From Clostridiales bacterium (GTDB taxonomy: Bacteria; Bacillota; Clostridia; Oscillospirales; Oscillospiraceae): DNA of 54,462 nucleotides. The notes below the pieces were generated by a model that was given only the letters and a program-made list of their open reading frames with translations, was not told where the DNA came from and made no database searches. The position numbers were made by a program, and so were the translations under genes. This document shows, piece after piece, positions 40,972 to 49,700 of the stretch (its first letter is position 1; each line of letters begins with the position of its first letter). The stretch spans positions 5,026 through 59,487 of the forward strand of contig DQIA01000057.1 of NCBI GenBank assembly GCA_003525905.1, in the 5' to 3' direction.

Positions 40972-41147
40972 CGGCTGTGACCTCCTTCCGGGTATAAAAA
41001 TATCGTCCTCCGCATGGGCGGGGACGAAAAGGGTTTCAGGGATTTCCCTGACAAGTGCCGTTGTGGTATCACAACGGCGATGCTTGCTGGTACAGTGCAT
41101 GGCGTTCGTCCCATAGGCCGAACATTTTGCCACCGACCGAAATAACA

Positions 41148-41549
41148 TCACCGCTCCTGCTCCGGCTGCGGACGGTATGGGATACCGAACAGCGTGCCGT
41201 TCACCCTCGCAAGGTGTTCGGGATAGCGGAACATCTTGCCGTAGCGGTCGATTTGCTCGTCGGAAAGACTGTCCAGATTTTCGCCTCGGCAGTCGCAGAT
41301 AAAGGCGGGACCGAAGATGAAATCCACCATCACGCCGTCGTCATTCTTCACGCTGCGGTTCGGGCGCATTCCGTTGATCTTGCTTTCCTCATTGCATACG
41401 ATGCAGACTTGCTCCTCAAAGGGATAAAACGGCTCGATCAGACCGTCCACCACTTTCTGCATCCCGGCAAGGGACGCATCGATCTCGGCTGTGCGGGCGA
41501 GCTTGCCCGGTTCCAGCAGTACCACCTTGATTTTCTTTTCATTTTCCAT
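41148..41549 (-). CDS. DUF3846 protein
   Basis: A 133-residue protein of the DUF3846 family (KVVLLEPGKLARTAEIDASLAGMQKVVDGLIEPFYPFEEQVCIVCNEESK). Members are frequent in phages and conjugative elements; their function is unknown. The start lies 11 bp inside the XRE gene end and its stop overlaps a possible longer start of the cytosine methyltransferase. The C-terminal PEQER tail resembles tails of neighbouring gene products in this element. Confidence 0.82.
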   Translation of the reverse strand: MENEKKIKVVLLEPGKLARTAEIDASLAGMQKVVDGLIEPFYPFEEQVCIVCNEESKINGMRPNRSVKNDDGVMVDFIFGPAFICDCRGENLDSLSDEQIDRYGKMFRYPEHLARVNGTLFGIPYRPQPEQER

Positions 41550-41874
41550 TGCAAATTTTCCTTTCGTTGTTTTTCGTAATCATAATCGTGACCGTCAGCC
41601 CGTATTCATCCTCCAGCGCAAACAGCAGTTGGTTCAGCACCTCATGGCTTTTGATGCGGGGAATGTCCAGCGCCGAGGGAGAAACGCCCAATGCCTTGGC
41701 CAGCGTACAGAGCAGAGCGTGTTTCGGCGTTCTTACGCCGGACTCATACTGTGCGATGCGGAGGTCGGCGGTTTCGGGCGGAAAGCCTGCGGCGATGCCT
41801 AGCGCCTTTTGCGTCATGCCCCGCAGCATACGATAGTGCCGGATGCGCCGTCCCGGACTCATAAAGTCGCTCAC
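41539..41874 (-). CDS. XRE family helix-turn-helix regulator
   Basis: A 111-residue protein with a Cro/C1-type helix-turn-helix at about residues 8-65 (IRHYRMLRGMTQKALGIAAGF...TADLRIAQYESGVRTP, then LLCTLAKALGVSPSALDI). GTG 41874 is chosen: GGAG lies 9 nt upstream and the codon overlaps the primase stop (GTGA). It probably regulates genes of the element. No dimerisation or effector domain beyond the C-terminal 45 residues is recognised. Confidence 0.82.
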   Translation of the reverse strand: MSDFMSPGRRIRHYRMLRGMTQKALGIAAGFPPETADLRIAQYESGVRTPKHALLCTLAKALGVSPSALDIPRIKSHEVLNQLLFALEDEYGLTVTIMITKNNERKICNGK

Positions 41875-42839
41875 CGTTCTTTGCTCCTTTCTCCGCGCTT
41901 GGTGATAGGCAGACCCAGCCGCATACAAAGGCAGTCGTTGTAGTCCTTGCCCTGCGGGGGCGGCTGGATGTCCACCGTGACCGCATACTTCCTCGGCAGC
42001 AGCGCCTTGATGGTTTCTGCGGCGATCCGTCCCGTAGTGTCATTGTCAAGCCGCAGCACCACATGACGGATAGGGGGATGCTCGGCAAGATACCGCACCA
42101 ATGCGGCGGGCAGGCTGCTTTCCTCGATTTTTGCCCTTGGTTTGTAGACCCCGGCGAGGGAGAGCAGGTTTTCACTGCGCCAGCCCTTGCCGTCCAGCTT
42201 TTGCAGCGTCCCGTAGGACAGCAGATCCACCGCTGACTCAAAAAGGTGGAGCGTATCGCTTGCGGCCGCCGCAGGAATCCCAAAGGAATAGTGCTTGTCG
42301 CTGCCGTTGGCGTCCCCGATGAAGTCCGAGCCGATCCCTCGCTGGTTGGCGTAACGGGGCTTGCCGTCTGCGTCCATTCCTACGAACACCACATTGTGAT
42401 AGGGGTAGCTCTCATAAAGGCGGCTGGTCTGGATGCAGAAATCGATCAGCTCATAATCGATTCCTCTGCGGTGCAGGTATTCGACGGCATGGGTGGCGCT
42501 GCGGTTGACCTGCGGCAAAAGGAGCACCTTTTCTTTCGGTGCTTTCGGAGCCGGGGCAAAGGCGGGCGGTGCCGCCGCAAGATTTCCCATGATGGTTTCA
42601 ACTGCCTGCGTAAAGGGCATCTCTTTGACCTTGATGAGATAGTCCAGCGCAGAATAGCCGCCGATCCCACGGGAAAACCAGCACCATTTGCCGTTGGAGA
42701 TTTTTAAGCTGTCGTGCTCACGGGTGCAGTAGGTGCTGCCCCCGAAATGCACCAACTCCTGCGGCTCATAAGTCCGCAGATAGGTCAGCAAGTCCATCTC
42801 ACGAGCTCTTGCCACCACCTCCGGCGGGATATATGGCAT
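41871..42839 (-). CDS. Toprim-type DNA primase (DUF3991)
   Basis: A 322-residue protein. The N-terminal part has a CHC2-like zinc finger remnant (STYCTREHDSLKISNGKWCWFSRGIGGYSALDYLI). The centre is DUF3991, and the C-terminus a Toprim fold with the acidic pattern LFESAVDLLSY and VVLRLDNDTTGRIAAE. It likely primes replication of the transferred strand. ATG 42839 has GGAGG 8 nt upstream. A terminator-like hairpin lies directly before the ribosome site, so expression may be attenuated. Confidence 0.85.
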   Translation of the reverse strand: MPYIPPEVVARAREMDLLTYLRTYEPQELVHFGGSTYCTREHDSLKISNGKWCWFSRGIGGYSALDYLIKVKEMPFTQAVETIMGNLAAAPPAFAPAPKAPKEKVLLLPQVNRSATHAVEYLHRRGIDYELIDFCIQTSRLYESYPYHNVVFVGMDADGKPRYANQRGIGSDFIGDANGSDKHYSFGIPAAAASDTLHLFESAVDLLSYGTLQKLDGKGWRSENLLSLAGVYKPRAKIEESSLPAALVRYLAEHPPIRHVVLRLDNDTTGRIAAETIKALLPRKYAVTVDIQPPPQGKDYNDCLCMRLGLPITKRGERSKER

Positions 42840-42866
42840 ATGTTTCACCTCCGTTCTGACATAAAA

Positions 42867-42946
42867 ATAGCCGAGGGGTTTTCAGACTGAAAACCTCTCG
42901 GCTATGTAGTTATCTGCATATACTTTGACCTTTTATATGCAGATAA
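42867..42946 (-). promoter_or_regulatory. Paired hairpin module upstream of the primase
   Basis: Read on the minus strand: a perfect 13-bp hairpin TTATCTGCATATA (42910-42922 and 42934-42946), 4 nt, then a hairpin of about 18 bp ATAGCCGAG...CTCGGCTAT (42867-42884 with 42888-42905) followed by TTTTTATG. The second stem looks like a terminator placed 18 nt before the primase ribosome site. The same two-hairpin design recurs at 43165-43248. Confidence 0.7.
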
Positions 42947-43046
42947 CAGAACTGTATATGCAGAAAACGGCACAGGTTTCCGTGCCGTCTGCGTTAGATC
43001 GCTTTGATTTTTTGAGGTAGGCCACGACAATATGCTGCCGTTTCAT
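42933..43046 (-). pseudogene. Relic of a gene related to 44617-44940
   Basis: A 37-codon frame preceded by GGAGG. Its first 13 codons (MKRQHIVVAYLKK) match the end of the protein encoded at 44617-44940 (MERQHI, then VAYLKKIKTI). The DNA aligns with one deletion of about 21 nt and a loss of one A in the oligo-A run, after which the reading frame is lost. It is best read as a decayed second copy of that gene's 3' end, separated from the intact copy by the AAA ATPase cassette. A short translated product is possible but unproven. Confidence 0.55.
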
Positions 43047-43164
43047 AGCAACCTCCGACCTTTCAGAAGATGAACACACATTTTTCCGGCCTTTTCTATT
43101 GCAAATTCGCACATTTTTCCGAACGGTGAGGACAGCGGCCTGCTATAACACCCCATTATAAAAA

Positions 43165-43248
43165 ATACGCCGGATGGCTCTCACATGGATGAAAGCCGTC
43201 CGGCTATGCGATTATCTGCATATATCTCGACCGTTTTATATGCAGAAA
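43165..43248 (-). terminator. Paired hairpin module / terminator after the AAA ATPase gene
   Basis: Minus strand: hairpin TTTCTGCATATA with TATATGCAGATAA (43237-43248 and 43212-43224), 4 nt, then ATAGCCGGACGGCT with its near-complement (43194-43207 and 43165-43179) followed by ATTTTTTAT. It repeats the design at 42867-42946 and ends the ATPase transcript. Confidence 0.75.
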
Positions 43249-43252
43249 GCGT

Positions 43253-44452
43253 TTAATAGTCCTTGCTCAGCAGAAAATCCGCCAGATGCACGATCTTGAC
43301 ACCGTTGATGTTGCCTGCGGCCAGTTCGTCCAGCGTTACTACATATTTCGGGTAATGGTCTTTGATCTCCAGCAAGTTGGCAACCTCCCGGTCGGATTCC
43401 TCCGGCAGATTGCGGCATACCTGCACATAGATCCGCTCGTCCCGCCGCACGGCCACGAAGTCGATCTCCTTGGTGGCGTTTTTGCCGATGTAAACATCAT
43501 AGCCCTTCCGCCGAAGCTCAAAGTACACGATGTTTTCCAGCATAGCGGCAACGGATTTCGGATTAAAGCCCATCATGCAGTATTTGAGGGAAGCATCCGC
43601 AAGGTAGAACTTCTCCTGCGTTTTCAGGACGGTCTTGCCCTGCATATCGTACCGCTGGCATCGGTAAATCACGAAAGCCTTTTCCAGCCATTCCAGATAA
43701 TTATAGACTGCTTCCACCGAGAGGGAGCGTCCTTCGCCTTTCATGAATTTCACGATAGCATTGGCGGAAAAAGTCTTGCCGACATTCTCTACGACATACT
43801 TCACCACACGGTTGAACAGGTCAAAGTTCGTGATATTATGCCGCTTGGTGATGTCACTGGTGATAACGGAATTGTAGATACCCTCGACGATCTGATAGGA
43901 CGAACGCTCGTCAAAGTTTCCGAGCGCAACGATGGGAAAGCCGCCCATGCGGATATATTCGTTCAAAAGCTCTTTCGGCGTGCGGCCGCTGTCCTTCTTA
44001 AACTCCAAATATTCAGCAAAGGACAGCGTAAAAACGGGAATGGAGATATACCGCCCTGTCAGATAGGTGGAGATCTCGCTGGACATCAGTTTGGAGTTGG
44101 AGCCGGTCACATAGATGTCGGTATTGGAATCCTCCAGCAGGCTGTTGACAGCCTTTTCCCAGCCGTCCACCTCCTGCACCTCGTCCAGCAGAAGATAGTA
44201 GCGTTCGCCGTCGGTCATTTTCTCTTTGATGTCACGGTACATCTGCTTGGCGGTCATGCCATCGTCCAGCTCTTCCGAGGTATAACGCAGATGAATCACA
44301 TGGTCTGCCGCAATGCCGCTGCCGAGCAGGTCGTCTTTCAGCATATCCAAAATGGTCGATTTCCCGCAGCGGCGAATCCCGGCAAGGATCTTCACCAGCG
44401 GAACATCCCGATAGGTTTTCAATATATCCAAATAGTAGGGTCTAACGATCAT
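43253..44452 (-). CDS. AAA_14 / DUF4143 ATPase
   Basis: A 399-residue protein. Residues 1-140 are the ATPase part with Walker A GIRRCGKS at 25-32 and Walker B YYLLLDEVQEVDGWE. The C-terminal part is a DUF4143 domain with a nuclease-like fold (KEIDFVAVRRDERIYVQVC). Such proteins are common and widespread in gut bacteria and on mobile elements; a role in DNA transactions or defence is suspected but unproven. ATG 44452 has GGAGG 7 nt upstream. It has its own promoter and terminator, unlike the tightly overlapping genes around it, and appears to be an inserted cassette. Confidence 0.88.
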   Translation of the reverse strand: MIVRPYYLDILKTYRDVPLVKILAGIRRCGKSTILDMLKDDLLGSGIAADHVIHLRYTSEELDDGMTAKQMYRDIKEKMTDGERYYLLLDEVQEVDGWEKAVNSLLEDSNTDIYVTGSNSKLMSSEISTYLTGRYISIPVFTLSFAEYLEFKKDSGRTPKELLNEYIRMGGFPIVALGNFDERSSYQIVEGIYNSVITSDITKRHNITNFDLFNRVVKYVVENVGKTFSANAIVKFMKGEGRSLSVEAVYNYLEWLEKAFVIYRCQRYDMQGKTVLKTQEKFYLADASLKYCMMGFNPKSVAAMLENIVYFELRRKGYDVYIGKNATKEIDFVAVRRDERIYVQVCRNLPEESDREVANLLEIKDHYPKYVVTLDELAAGNINGVKIVHLADFLLSKDY

Positions 44453-44472
44453 GGTATCGCCTCCTTGCTATT

Positions 44473-44501
44473 AGTATAGCCAAAAACGCCGTTTTGGTCA
44501 A
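44473..44501 (-). promoter_or_regulatory. Promoter of the AAA ATPase cassette
   Basis: Minus strand: -35 TTGACC (44496-44501), 17-nt spacer, -10 TATACT (44473-44478), starting about 14 nt before the ribosome site. Confidence 0.75.
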
Positions 44502-44575
44502 TAGTTTTTACTTAAAATTCAGAAAAACTTTTTATACAGAGCATCTTTTTCGACTCGCTTTGCATTTCTGCCAAC

Positions 44576-44607
44576 AAAAAAGCGGCGCAGATCTCTCTGC
44601 ACCGCTT
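44576..44607 (-). terminator. Terminator after the gene at 44617
   Basis: A 12-bp stem (44580-44591 with 44596-44607, one G-U pair) followed on the minus strand by CTTTTTTG. Confidence 0.8.
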
Positions 44608-44616
44608 TCGTCGTAC

Positions 44617-44940
44617 TTATATCGTTTTGATTTTTTTGAGATAGGCCACGGCATCGGTATGTCCACGGAAGTAGATGTGCTGCCGCTCCATATCCTCCAT
44701 TTGGCGGGCAAGGTTCATATAGTCCACATACGCTCGATGCTCCTCTGCGGTCATGCGAATCTCGCCGCTGTCCTCGTTCATTTTGTCGATGACGGGGTAC
44801 TGCGTTTTCAGCTTGTCCATACGGTCGGAAAGCGCGGCGTAGTCCTCGTCGGTATTCAGCAGATCCATCACAATATCACTGTCGATCTCCGCAAAGGCGT
44901 CCTCAATGCGGGATGGCAGATCAAAATAGCTGTCGCTCAT
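44617..44940 (-). CDS. Conserved hypothetical protein of conjugative elements
   Basis: A 107-residue acidic, helical protein (DLPSRIEDAFAEIDSDIVMD, then MTAEEHRAYVDYMNLARQMEDMERQHIYF). The function is unknown; I cannot assign a domain securely. The pattern suggests a coiled or helical-bundle protein. ATG 44940 has AAGGAAG 8 nt upstream; a GTG at 44949 is less well placed. It is followed by a good terminator. A relic of a related gene lies at 42933-43046. Confidence 0.7.
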   Translation of the reverse strand: MSDSYFDLPSRIEDAFAEIDSDIVMDLLNTDEDYAALSDRMDKLKTQYPVIDKMNEDSGEIRMTAEEHRAYVDYMNLARQMEDMERQHIYFRGHTDAVAYLKKIKTI

Positions 44941-45009
44941 GGTGCTCACTTCCTTATCGTTTTTATTATACTATACCCAAACCGCAAGACAATATCAAAG
45001 GTGCAAATT

Positions 45010-45693
45010 TTATCGTTCCGGCTGTTCTGTCTGCCGTGGGGCTGCGGAGCGGATGGGTACGGCGAGCGAACTGATCCGATATTCTTCGGGGATGTTCTCG
45101 AAGTCGCCGTCGTAGATGTCCACAAAGCGGACGCCGTTTGACCGCACATAGCCGTTATCCCCGAACACGCCGCCTTCTTCATACCGAATGTCCCGTCCGA
45201 AACCCTCATAGTCGATATAGTTTGCCAGTGCGCCGAGGTTGCTTGTGTCATAGCAGCCGCTTTCCTCGATCCAGTAATAGCCGAGGTCGTAGTCGTTCCG
45301 CACGCCGGACAGGTAATCAAAGCAGTCCAAATTCTCGGTCAGGTTGATCAGCTCCTGCACACTGCCGGTGTTCTCGCCCAAGTCCAAAACCGCCTGCCAG
45401 AAATCGTCGCTCTCCCGCAGCTCCATGATCTGCCCGGCAAGATAGTTCAGCTCGCTCAGGCTTTCGTATTCTCCGAGCACCTTGCCGATGGTGGCATCCG
45501 GGCAGTCATAGTCGGTAATGAACCATTCCTCATAGCGCCGCCCAATGCCGATGCGCCGGAAAACCGTCTGCATTTCTTCATTGGTCACGGGAAACTTCAC
45601 CCATTCGCCTACCAAAAAGCCCTCGTTGTATTTGCCGAGGTTGGTAATAAAGGCTTCAAAGGCGCAGTCCCTTGTATCAGATATATTCATCAT
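45010..45693 (-). CDS. ardA: Antirestriction protein ArdA
   Basis: A 227-residue, strongly acidic protein. ArdA is a DNA mimic that blocks type I restriction enzymes when an element enters a new cell. Family features: AFITNLGKYNEGFLVGEWVKFP, the YEEWFITDYDCP segment, and LSELNYLAGQIMEL. It is longer than the Tn916 ArdA (166 residues), mainly by a C-terminal extension of about 60 residues. ATG 45693 has GGAGG 5 nt upstream. It follows an unknown protein gene by 11 bp. Confidence 0.9.
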   Translation of the reverse strand: MMNISDTRDCAFEAFITNLGKYNEGFLVGEWVKFPVTNEEMQTVFRRIGIGRRYEEWFITDYDCPDATIGKVLGEYESLSELNYLAGQIMELRESDDFWQAVLDLGENTGSVQELINLTENLDCFDYLSGVRNDYDLGYYWIEESGCYDTSNLGALANYIDYEGFGRDIRYEEGGVFGDNGYVRSNGVRFVDIYDGDFENIPEEYRISSLAVPIRSAAPRQTEQPER

Positions 45694-45704
45694 AGTTGCC
45701 TCCG

Positions 45705-46250
45705 TTATCTCTCCTGCACCGGTGCCTGTCTGCGGGGGATGAGAAAGCCGTAAACACGGGCGATCTCGTCGCCGAGTCTGCGGGTGATCCTTGTAATATC
45801 CGCACGGGTGGCGGTGCCGCGGTAGAGTTTTTCTTTCAGGTTCTCGATCTGTGTGTCGCTCACGCCGTCCTTATAGGCACGGTAGAGATAATGGTTCGTG
45901 CCATCGTGATGGATGGCATCGCAGCGGAAGTCACCGTTTTTATCCACATACCATGTGCTGTAATCAATGTCCCGTTCGCTGTAAAGGCAGTCCCGGATGT
46001 TGCCGCTCGGAATTTCCTTATATCCCATGCGGCGGCCGTGCCAAAGTCCCAGATCACTGACGACGAGAATGGGGCGTGAGAGCTGGATGTCCAGATTGGA
46101 ACGCTCGTCGTCCAGATAGTCACCGTTCAGCTCATACATCAGCTCCATACGCTCGGCTTCGGTGAGGTCGGGGTACTGCTCCTCCAAGTCCTCCCGCCAG
46201 TCGTCGTAGTCAATGTCGTTGCTCCAAATGATGTGTCTGCCGTCCTTCAT
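45705..46250 (-). CDS. Conserved hypothetical protein
   Basis: A 181-residue acidic protein (IIWSNDIDYDDWREDLEEQY, LSRPILVVSDLGLWHGRRMG, IRDCLYSERDIDYSTWYVDKN). The domain LVVSDLGLWHGRR...Y...I is common in proteins of conjugative elements of Clostridia but has no known function to me. Its acidity and position next to ArdA could suggest a protective role; this is speculation. ATG 46250 overlaps the preceding stop by 4 nt. Confidence 0.72.
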   Translation of the reverse strand: MKDGRHIIWSNDIDYDDWREDLEEQYPDLTEAERMELMYELNGDYLDDERSNLDIQLSRPILVVSDLGLWHGRRMGYKEIPSGNIRDCLYSERDIDYSTWYVDKNGDFRCDAIHHDGTNHYLYRAYKDGVSDTQIENLKEKLYRGTATRADITRITRRLGDEIARVYGFLIPRRQAPVQER

Positions 46251-46582
46251 TGCGTCCGTCCCTCACTTTCTGCCATCAGGAATTGTCCAAACTCGGTAAA
46301 GGCATACCAGTTCGTGCGGTCAAAACGGCTCTCGTTGAACTGCCCCTTGGTGAGCACCCGCCCCTTGACCAACCGTTTCAGAGCATAGCGGATCTCATCG
46401 TAGGACAGAAACAGGAAAAAGCCGGTCATCATCTGCACCGAACAGCGTACCCAAACCTTGCCCTCATGGAGCTGCGGCGATTCGGTGCTTTTCTGCTCAA
46501 TACAATCCCAAAGGAAGCAGGCCAGCACCGCCGCATTGACTCCGTTTTTTTTCGCTATGTCCGCATCAAAGAAATGAACCAT
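46247..46582 (-). CDS. Winged-helix protein resembling replication protein N-termini
   Basis: A 111-residue protein. The pattern NAAVLACFLWDCIE...KVWVRCSVQMMTGFFLFLSYDEIRYALKRLVKGRVLTKGQFNESRFDRTNWYAF resembles the N-terminal winged helix of phage and plasmid replication proteins, but the usual C-terminal part is missing. It may take part in element replication or regulation. ATG 46582 has GGAGG 8 nt upstream; the frame to 46645 crosses the terminator. It follows the surface-protein transcript terminator. Confidence 0.68.
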   Translation of the reverse strand: MVHFFDADIAKKNGVNAAVLACFLWDCIEQKSTESPQLHEGKVWVRCSVQMMTGFFLFLSYDEIRYALKRLVKGRVLTKGQFNESRFDRTNWYAFTEFGQFLMAESEGRTQ

Positions 46583-46620
46583 AATTTTTGCCTCCTTTTC
46601 TGTTTTCGGGATATGTAAAA

Positions 46621-46643
46621 GGGGCAGCGGTTTTCGCTGCCCC
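46621..46643 (-). terminator. Terminator of the surface-protein transcript
   Basis: Stem GGGGCAGCG with CGCTGCCCC around a 5-nt loop, followed on the minus strand by TTTTAC. It is 5 nt past the small membrane protein. Confidence 0.75.
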
Positions 46644-46648
46644 AAGGC

Positions 46649-46738
46649 TTACTTCTTCTTGGCTCTGATCTTCAGGAAGATCAAAGCGCCGACGATAAAT
46701 ACGACCAGTCCGATCGCCAGAATGGTTTTCAGCTCCAT
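46649..46738 (-). CDS. Small membrane protein (29 residues)
   Basis: MELKTILAIGLVVFIVGALI followed by a short Lys-rich tail: one transmembrane helix with a basic cytoplasmic end. The ATG at 46738 overlaps the stop of the giant surface protein (TAATG), so it is translationally coupled to it. No separate ribosome site is needed. The role is unknown; it could help secretion or anchoring of the surface protein. Confidence 0.6.
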   Translation of the reverse strand: MELKTILAIGLVVFIVGALIFLKIRAKKK

Positions 46739-49700
46739 TACTCCGCGTCCTCCTTTCTGCGTTTTCTGAATCCGACCACGCCCAGCGTGGCAGCGCCCGC
46801 AGCGGAAACGCCAAGCAGGGCAAGCCAGCGGGCGGGGTTGCTGTCATCCCCGGTTTTCGGCGTGTCACGAAGCTCGTTGTGCATCTCCACTTTCGTCACC
46901 GCACCTTCAAACACGGATGCCGTCTTGTCGGCGGGCAGCACATAGGCGGAAGATGCGCCGTCCGACACCTCGGACACCACATACTCACCAATGCGGAGAT
47001 TTTCGATGATGATCTCGCCGTTTTTGTCGGTAGTGAATACGCCGACATATCCGTTCGGTCCGGTGACACGGAACGAGAAGCCCTCAATTTTGCCGTTCGA
47101 GGAAGTCTTGATGATTTTCAGAGAGCCGACCTGCGGCGCATTGACAAAGCCCTTTCCGGCCTCGTTCTCCACGGTCACAGCCTTTCCGTCCTCGGTGATC
47201 TCGAAATAGTAGGCGTTATCGTCCAAATAGAAGCCCTCCGGCGCTTTCGTTTCTTTGACATAATAGCCGCCGTAGAGCAAATCGGACATTTCATAAACGC
47301 CGATGCCGGTTTCGGTGAGCGTACCGAGCAGTTCATCGTCGGCATCCAGCGCCTTGTTTCCGTTGCTGTCACGGTAAACGGCAAATTCCGCACCGGACAG
47401 CTTGTTGTCGGGATAGTCCTTATCGACTTTCGTGAGTTGCACCGTACCGCGGATGCGGGTGTTTTCGATTTCAACCTCAATGACTGCGCCGTCCTTATCC
47501 ACCGTCACGGCAAAGGTTTCATCCGACAGCACAAAGCCGGTCGGGGCTTCGATCTCCCGCACGATCCAGTTACCATAAGGCACACGGGCAAAAGAAAAGC
47601 TGCCGTCCTCGGCAGAGGTGGCAGTCAGAATGGCGGTTTCGCTCGTAAATTCGGTGCAGTCCGCACGGAACAGCCCGATCAGCGCACCGGCAAGACCGCT
47701 GCCGTCCTCGTCCTTTTTCAGTCCGTGGATCTCGCCGTAGAGCAGCTTGTTTTCGATGAGTGCGCCACCGTTTGCCTTGATGTCCACCAGCGCCGTGTCC
47801 TGCCCGGCGTAGTCAAAGACGATGGGGTACTTCTCATCGGAGAGGATATAGTGTCCATCGGTGGAAAGCTCTTTGAGATAGTAGCTGCCAAACGGCAAAT
47901 CGGTTTTGCAGACGGCGTGACCGTTCTCGTCCACCGAGAGGATTTCAAGCAGACCGTCCGCAGGAATGATGCTGCCGTCCGCGGCGGTCAGATCCTCGGC
48001 AGCGAACAGACCAAAGGTCACGGCGGTGATCTCGCCGTTCATGCCAATGCCGAATTGCTCATTCTGCTCCAAGACCTTATCCAGCGAAACGGCGGCTTTT
48101 TGCCGTTCGTTGCAGAAGTCGGCGGCGGTTTCGGTGATCTCGACCTCCTGCCCGGCATAGACAAGCTCTGCCGTGTGGACTTCGGTATTCAGTACATAGC
48201 CGGTGGGGGCTGTGATCTCCCTGACCTCGTATTTGCCGAGATACAGCGGCTTGCTTTCGGCAAGTCCCGTTTCATCGGTGGTCACGGTATCAACGACCTC
48301 TCCGGCCGCATAGCGGAGCGTGCCGTCCGGCGTGATGATGTCCTCGGCAGCGGTGATCTCATAGACTGCGCCCGCAAGCCCCTTGACCGCAAACACCGGC
48401 TGGTAGATGCTGTCCGCCTCGGTGACGGAAGAAAAGGCCTCGCCGCTCTTGCTGATCCGGATCACGCCCTTTTGCGCCGTGTTCGGTTTCATGACCTCGA
48501 CCACCGTAACGGCGTTTTCCTCCGTGGCATTGTCGGCGGTCACATCAAAATATACAGGTTCGCCGCTGAGCGTGTAGCCGTAGGGCGCAGAAACCTCGAC
48601 CAGCGAATAGCCCTTGCCGTACTCCAGCTTTTCGGGCGTAATGAGATAGCCCTCGCTGTTCGTGTAGAATGTGTCGATGGTGGTCACTTCGGGATAGGTG
48701 AAGGTCTGCGTGATGAGCGACCCGTCCGGGCGGTAAAGCCGGAAGCCTGCGTCTGCCAGCGGAATGACCTTGCTTGTTTCAGCGTCCACCTTGACGATCT
48801 TGATATAGCTTTCAAAATTGCGGTTGTTTGCAAGGTAGCGATAGGTCTGCCCGTCCTTGGCGATATACACATCGAAATCGGCAAGCAGCTCACGGCCGTC
48901 CCAACCCTTGGCCTGATGCACCGTGTAGATGCCGTAGGGCAGGTCTTTTGTGGCCGCATAGCCGTTTTCATCACAGGTCAGATAGTCACGCTCGGATGCC
49001 TTGGCGTTGTCATAAGAGCCTGCGGCTTTCAGGAAAACCGCAAACTCCGCTCCGGCCTCCGGTGTTTCAAGCTGCGTTTCGCCGTCGTCGGTGTGCTTGA
49101 TGATGGCGATTCTGCCCTTGATGATCTGCTCGGTCACATCGTTTGCCGTGGTGTTGTATTCCACGGCATAGTTCTTCGCCTCTGCGCCAATGGGATAAAC
49201 GCTGCTGTCCAGCAGATAGCCCTCCGAGGGCGTGATCTCACGGATGGTCCAGTCGTCCCCGCAGACATAGTATTTTGTAGTGAACTGCCCGTTGGCGTCG
49301 GTGGTGTAGGTGTCTACAAGCTGGTCGCCCTTATAGATGCCGTAGACGGCACCGGCAAGAGTGGCGTCACCCTGCGGCAGACCCATTTCGGCATCGCTCT
49401 TGGTGACAGTGACATTCCACTTTTTCAGAATGTTCGTGAAGCTCTTGTTCGTGACGGTGTTCCATTCCACCGCCGCCGTCTGATTTGCGGGGACGACATA
49501 GCGGATCGCCGTATCAACTTCCTCCAGCGTGTAGCCTGTGCCGATCAGCACATCAGAAAATACGGCTTTGCCTGCGCTGTCGGTCACGGCGTATTCATCC
49601 ACCGCAAGCCCTGAAAGCGAAGTGCCGTAGAGGTGGAATTTCACGCCCTCGTTCAAGCCGTCCTCGGAGGTCTTGGTCACGATGAGCGTGCCGCGCTTCA

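Noticed and set aside
40972..41147. Separate small gene between the cytosine methyltransferase and DUF3846
   Set aside because: Short frames here (for example one of 18 codons) lack a ribosome site of their own; the stretch is either an N-terminal extension of the methyltransferase or an intergenic gap.
46879..49614. Open frame of 911 codons opposite the surface adhesin
   Set aside because: Antisense to repeated CnaB domains; the regular codon pattern of the repeats keeps the other strand open. No start signal or domain.
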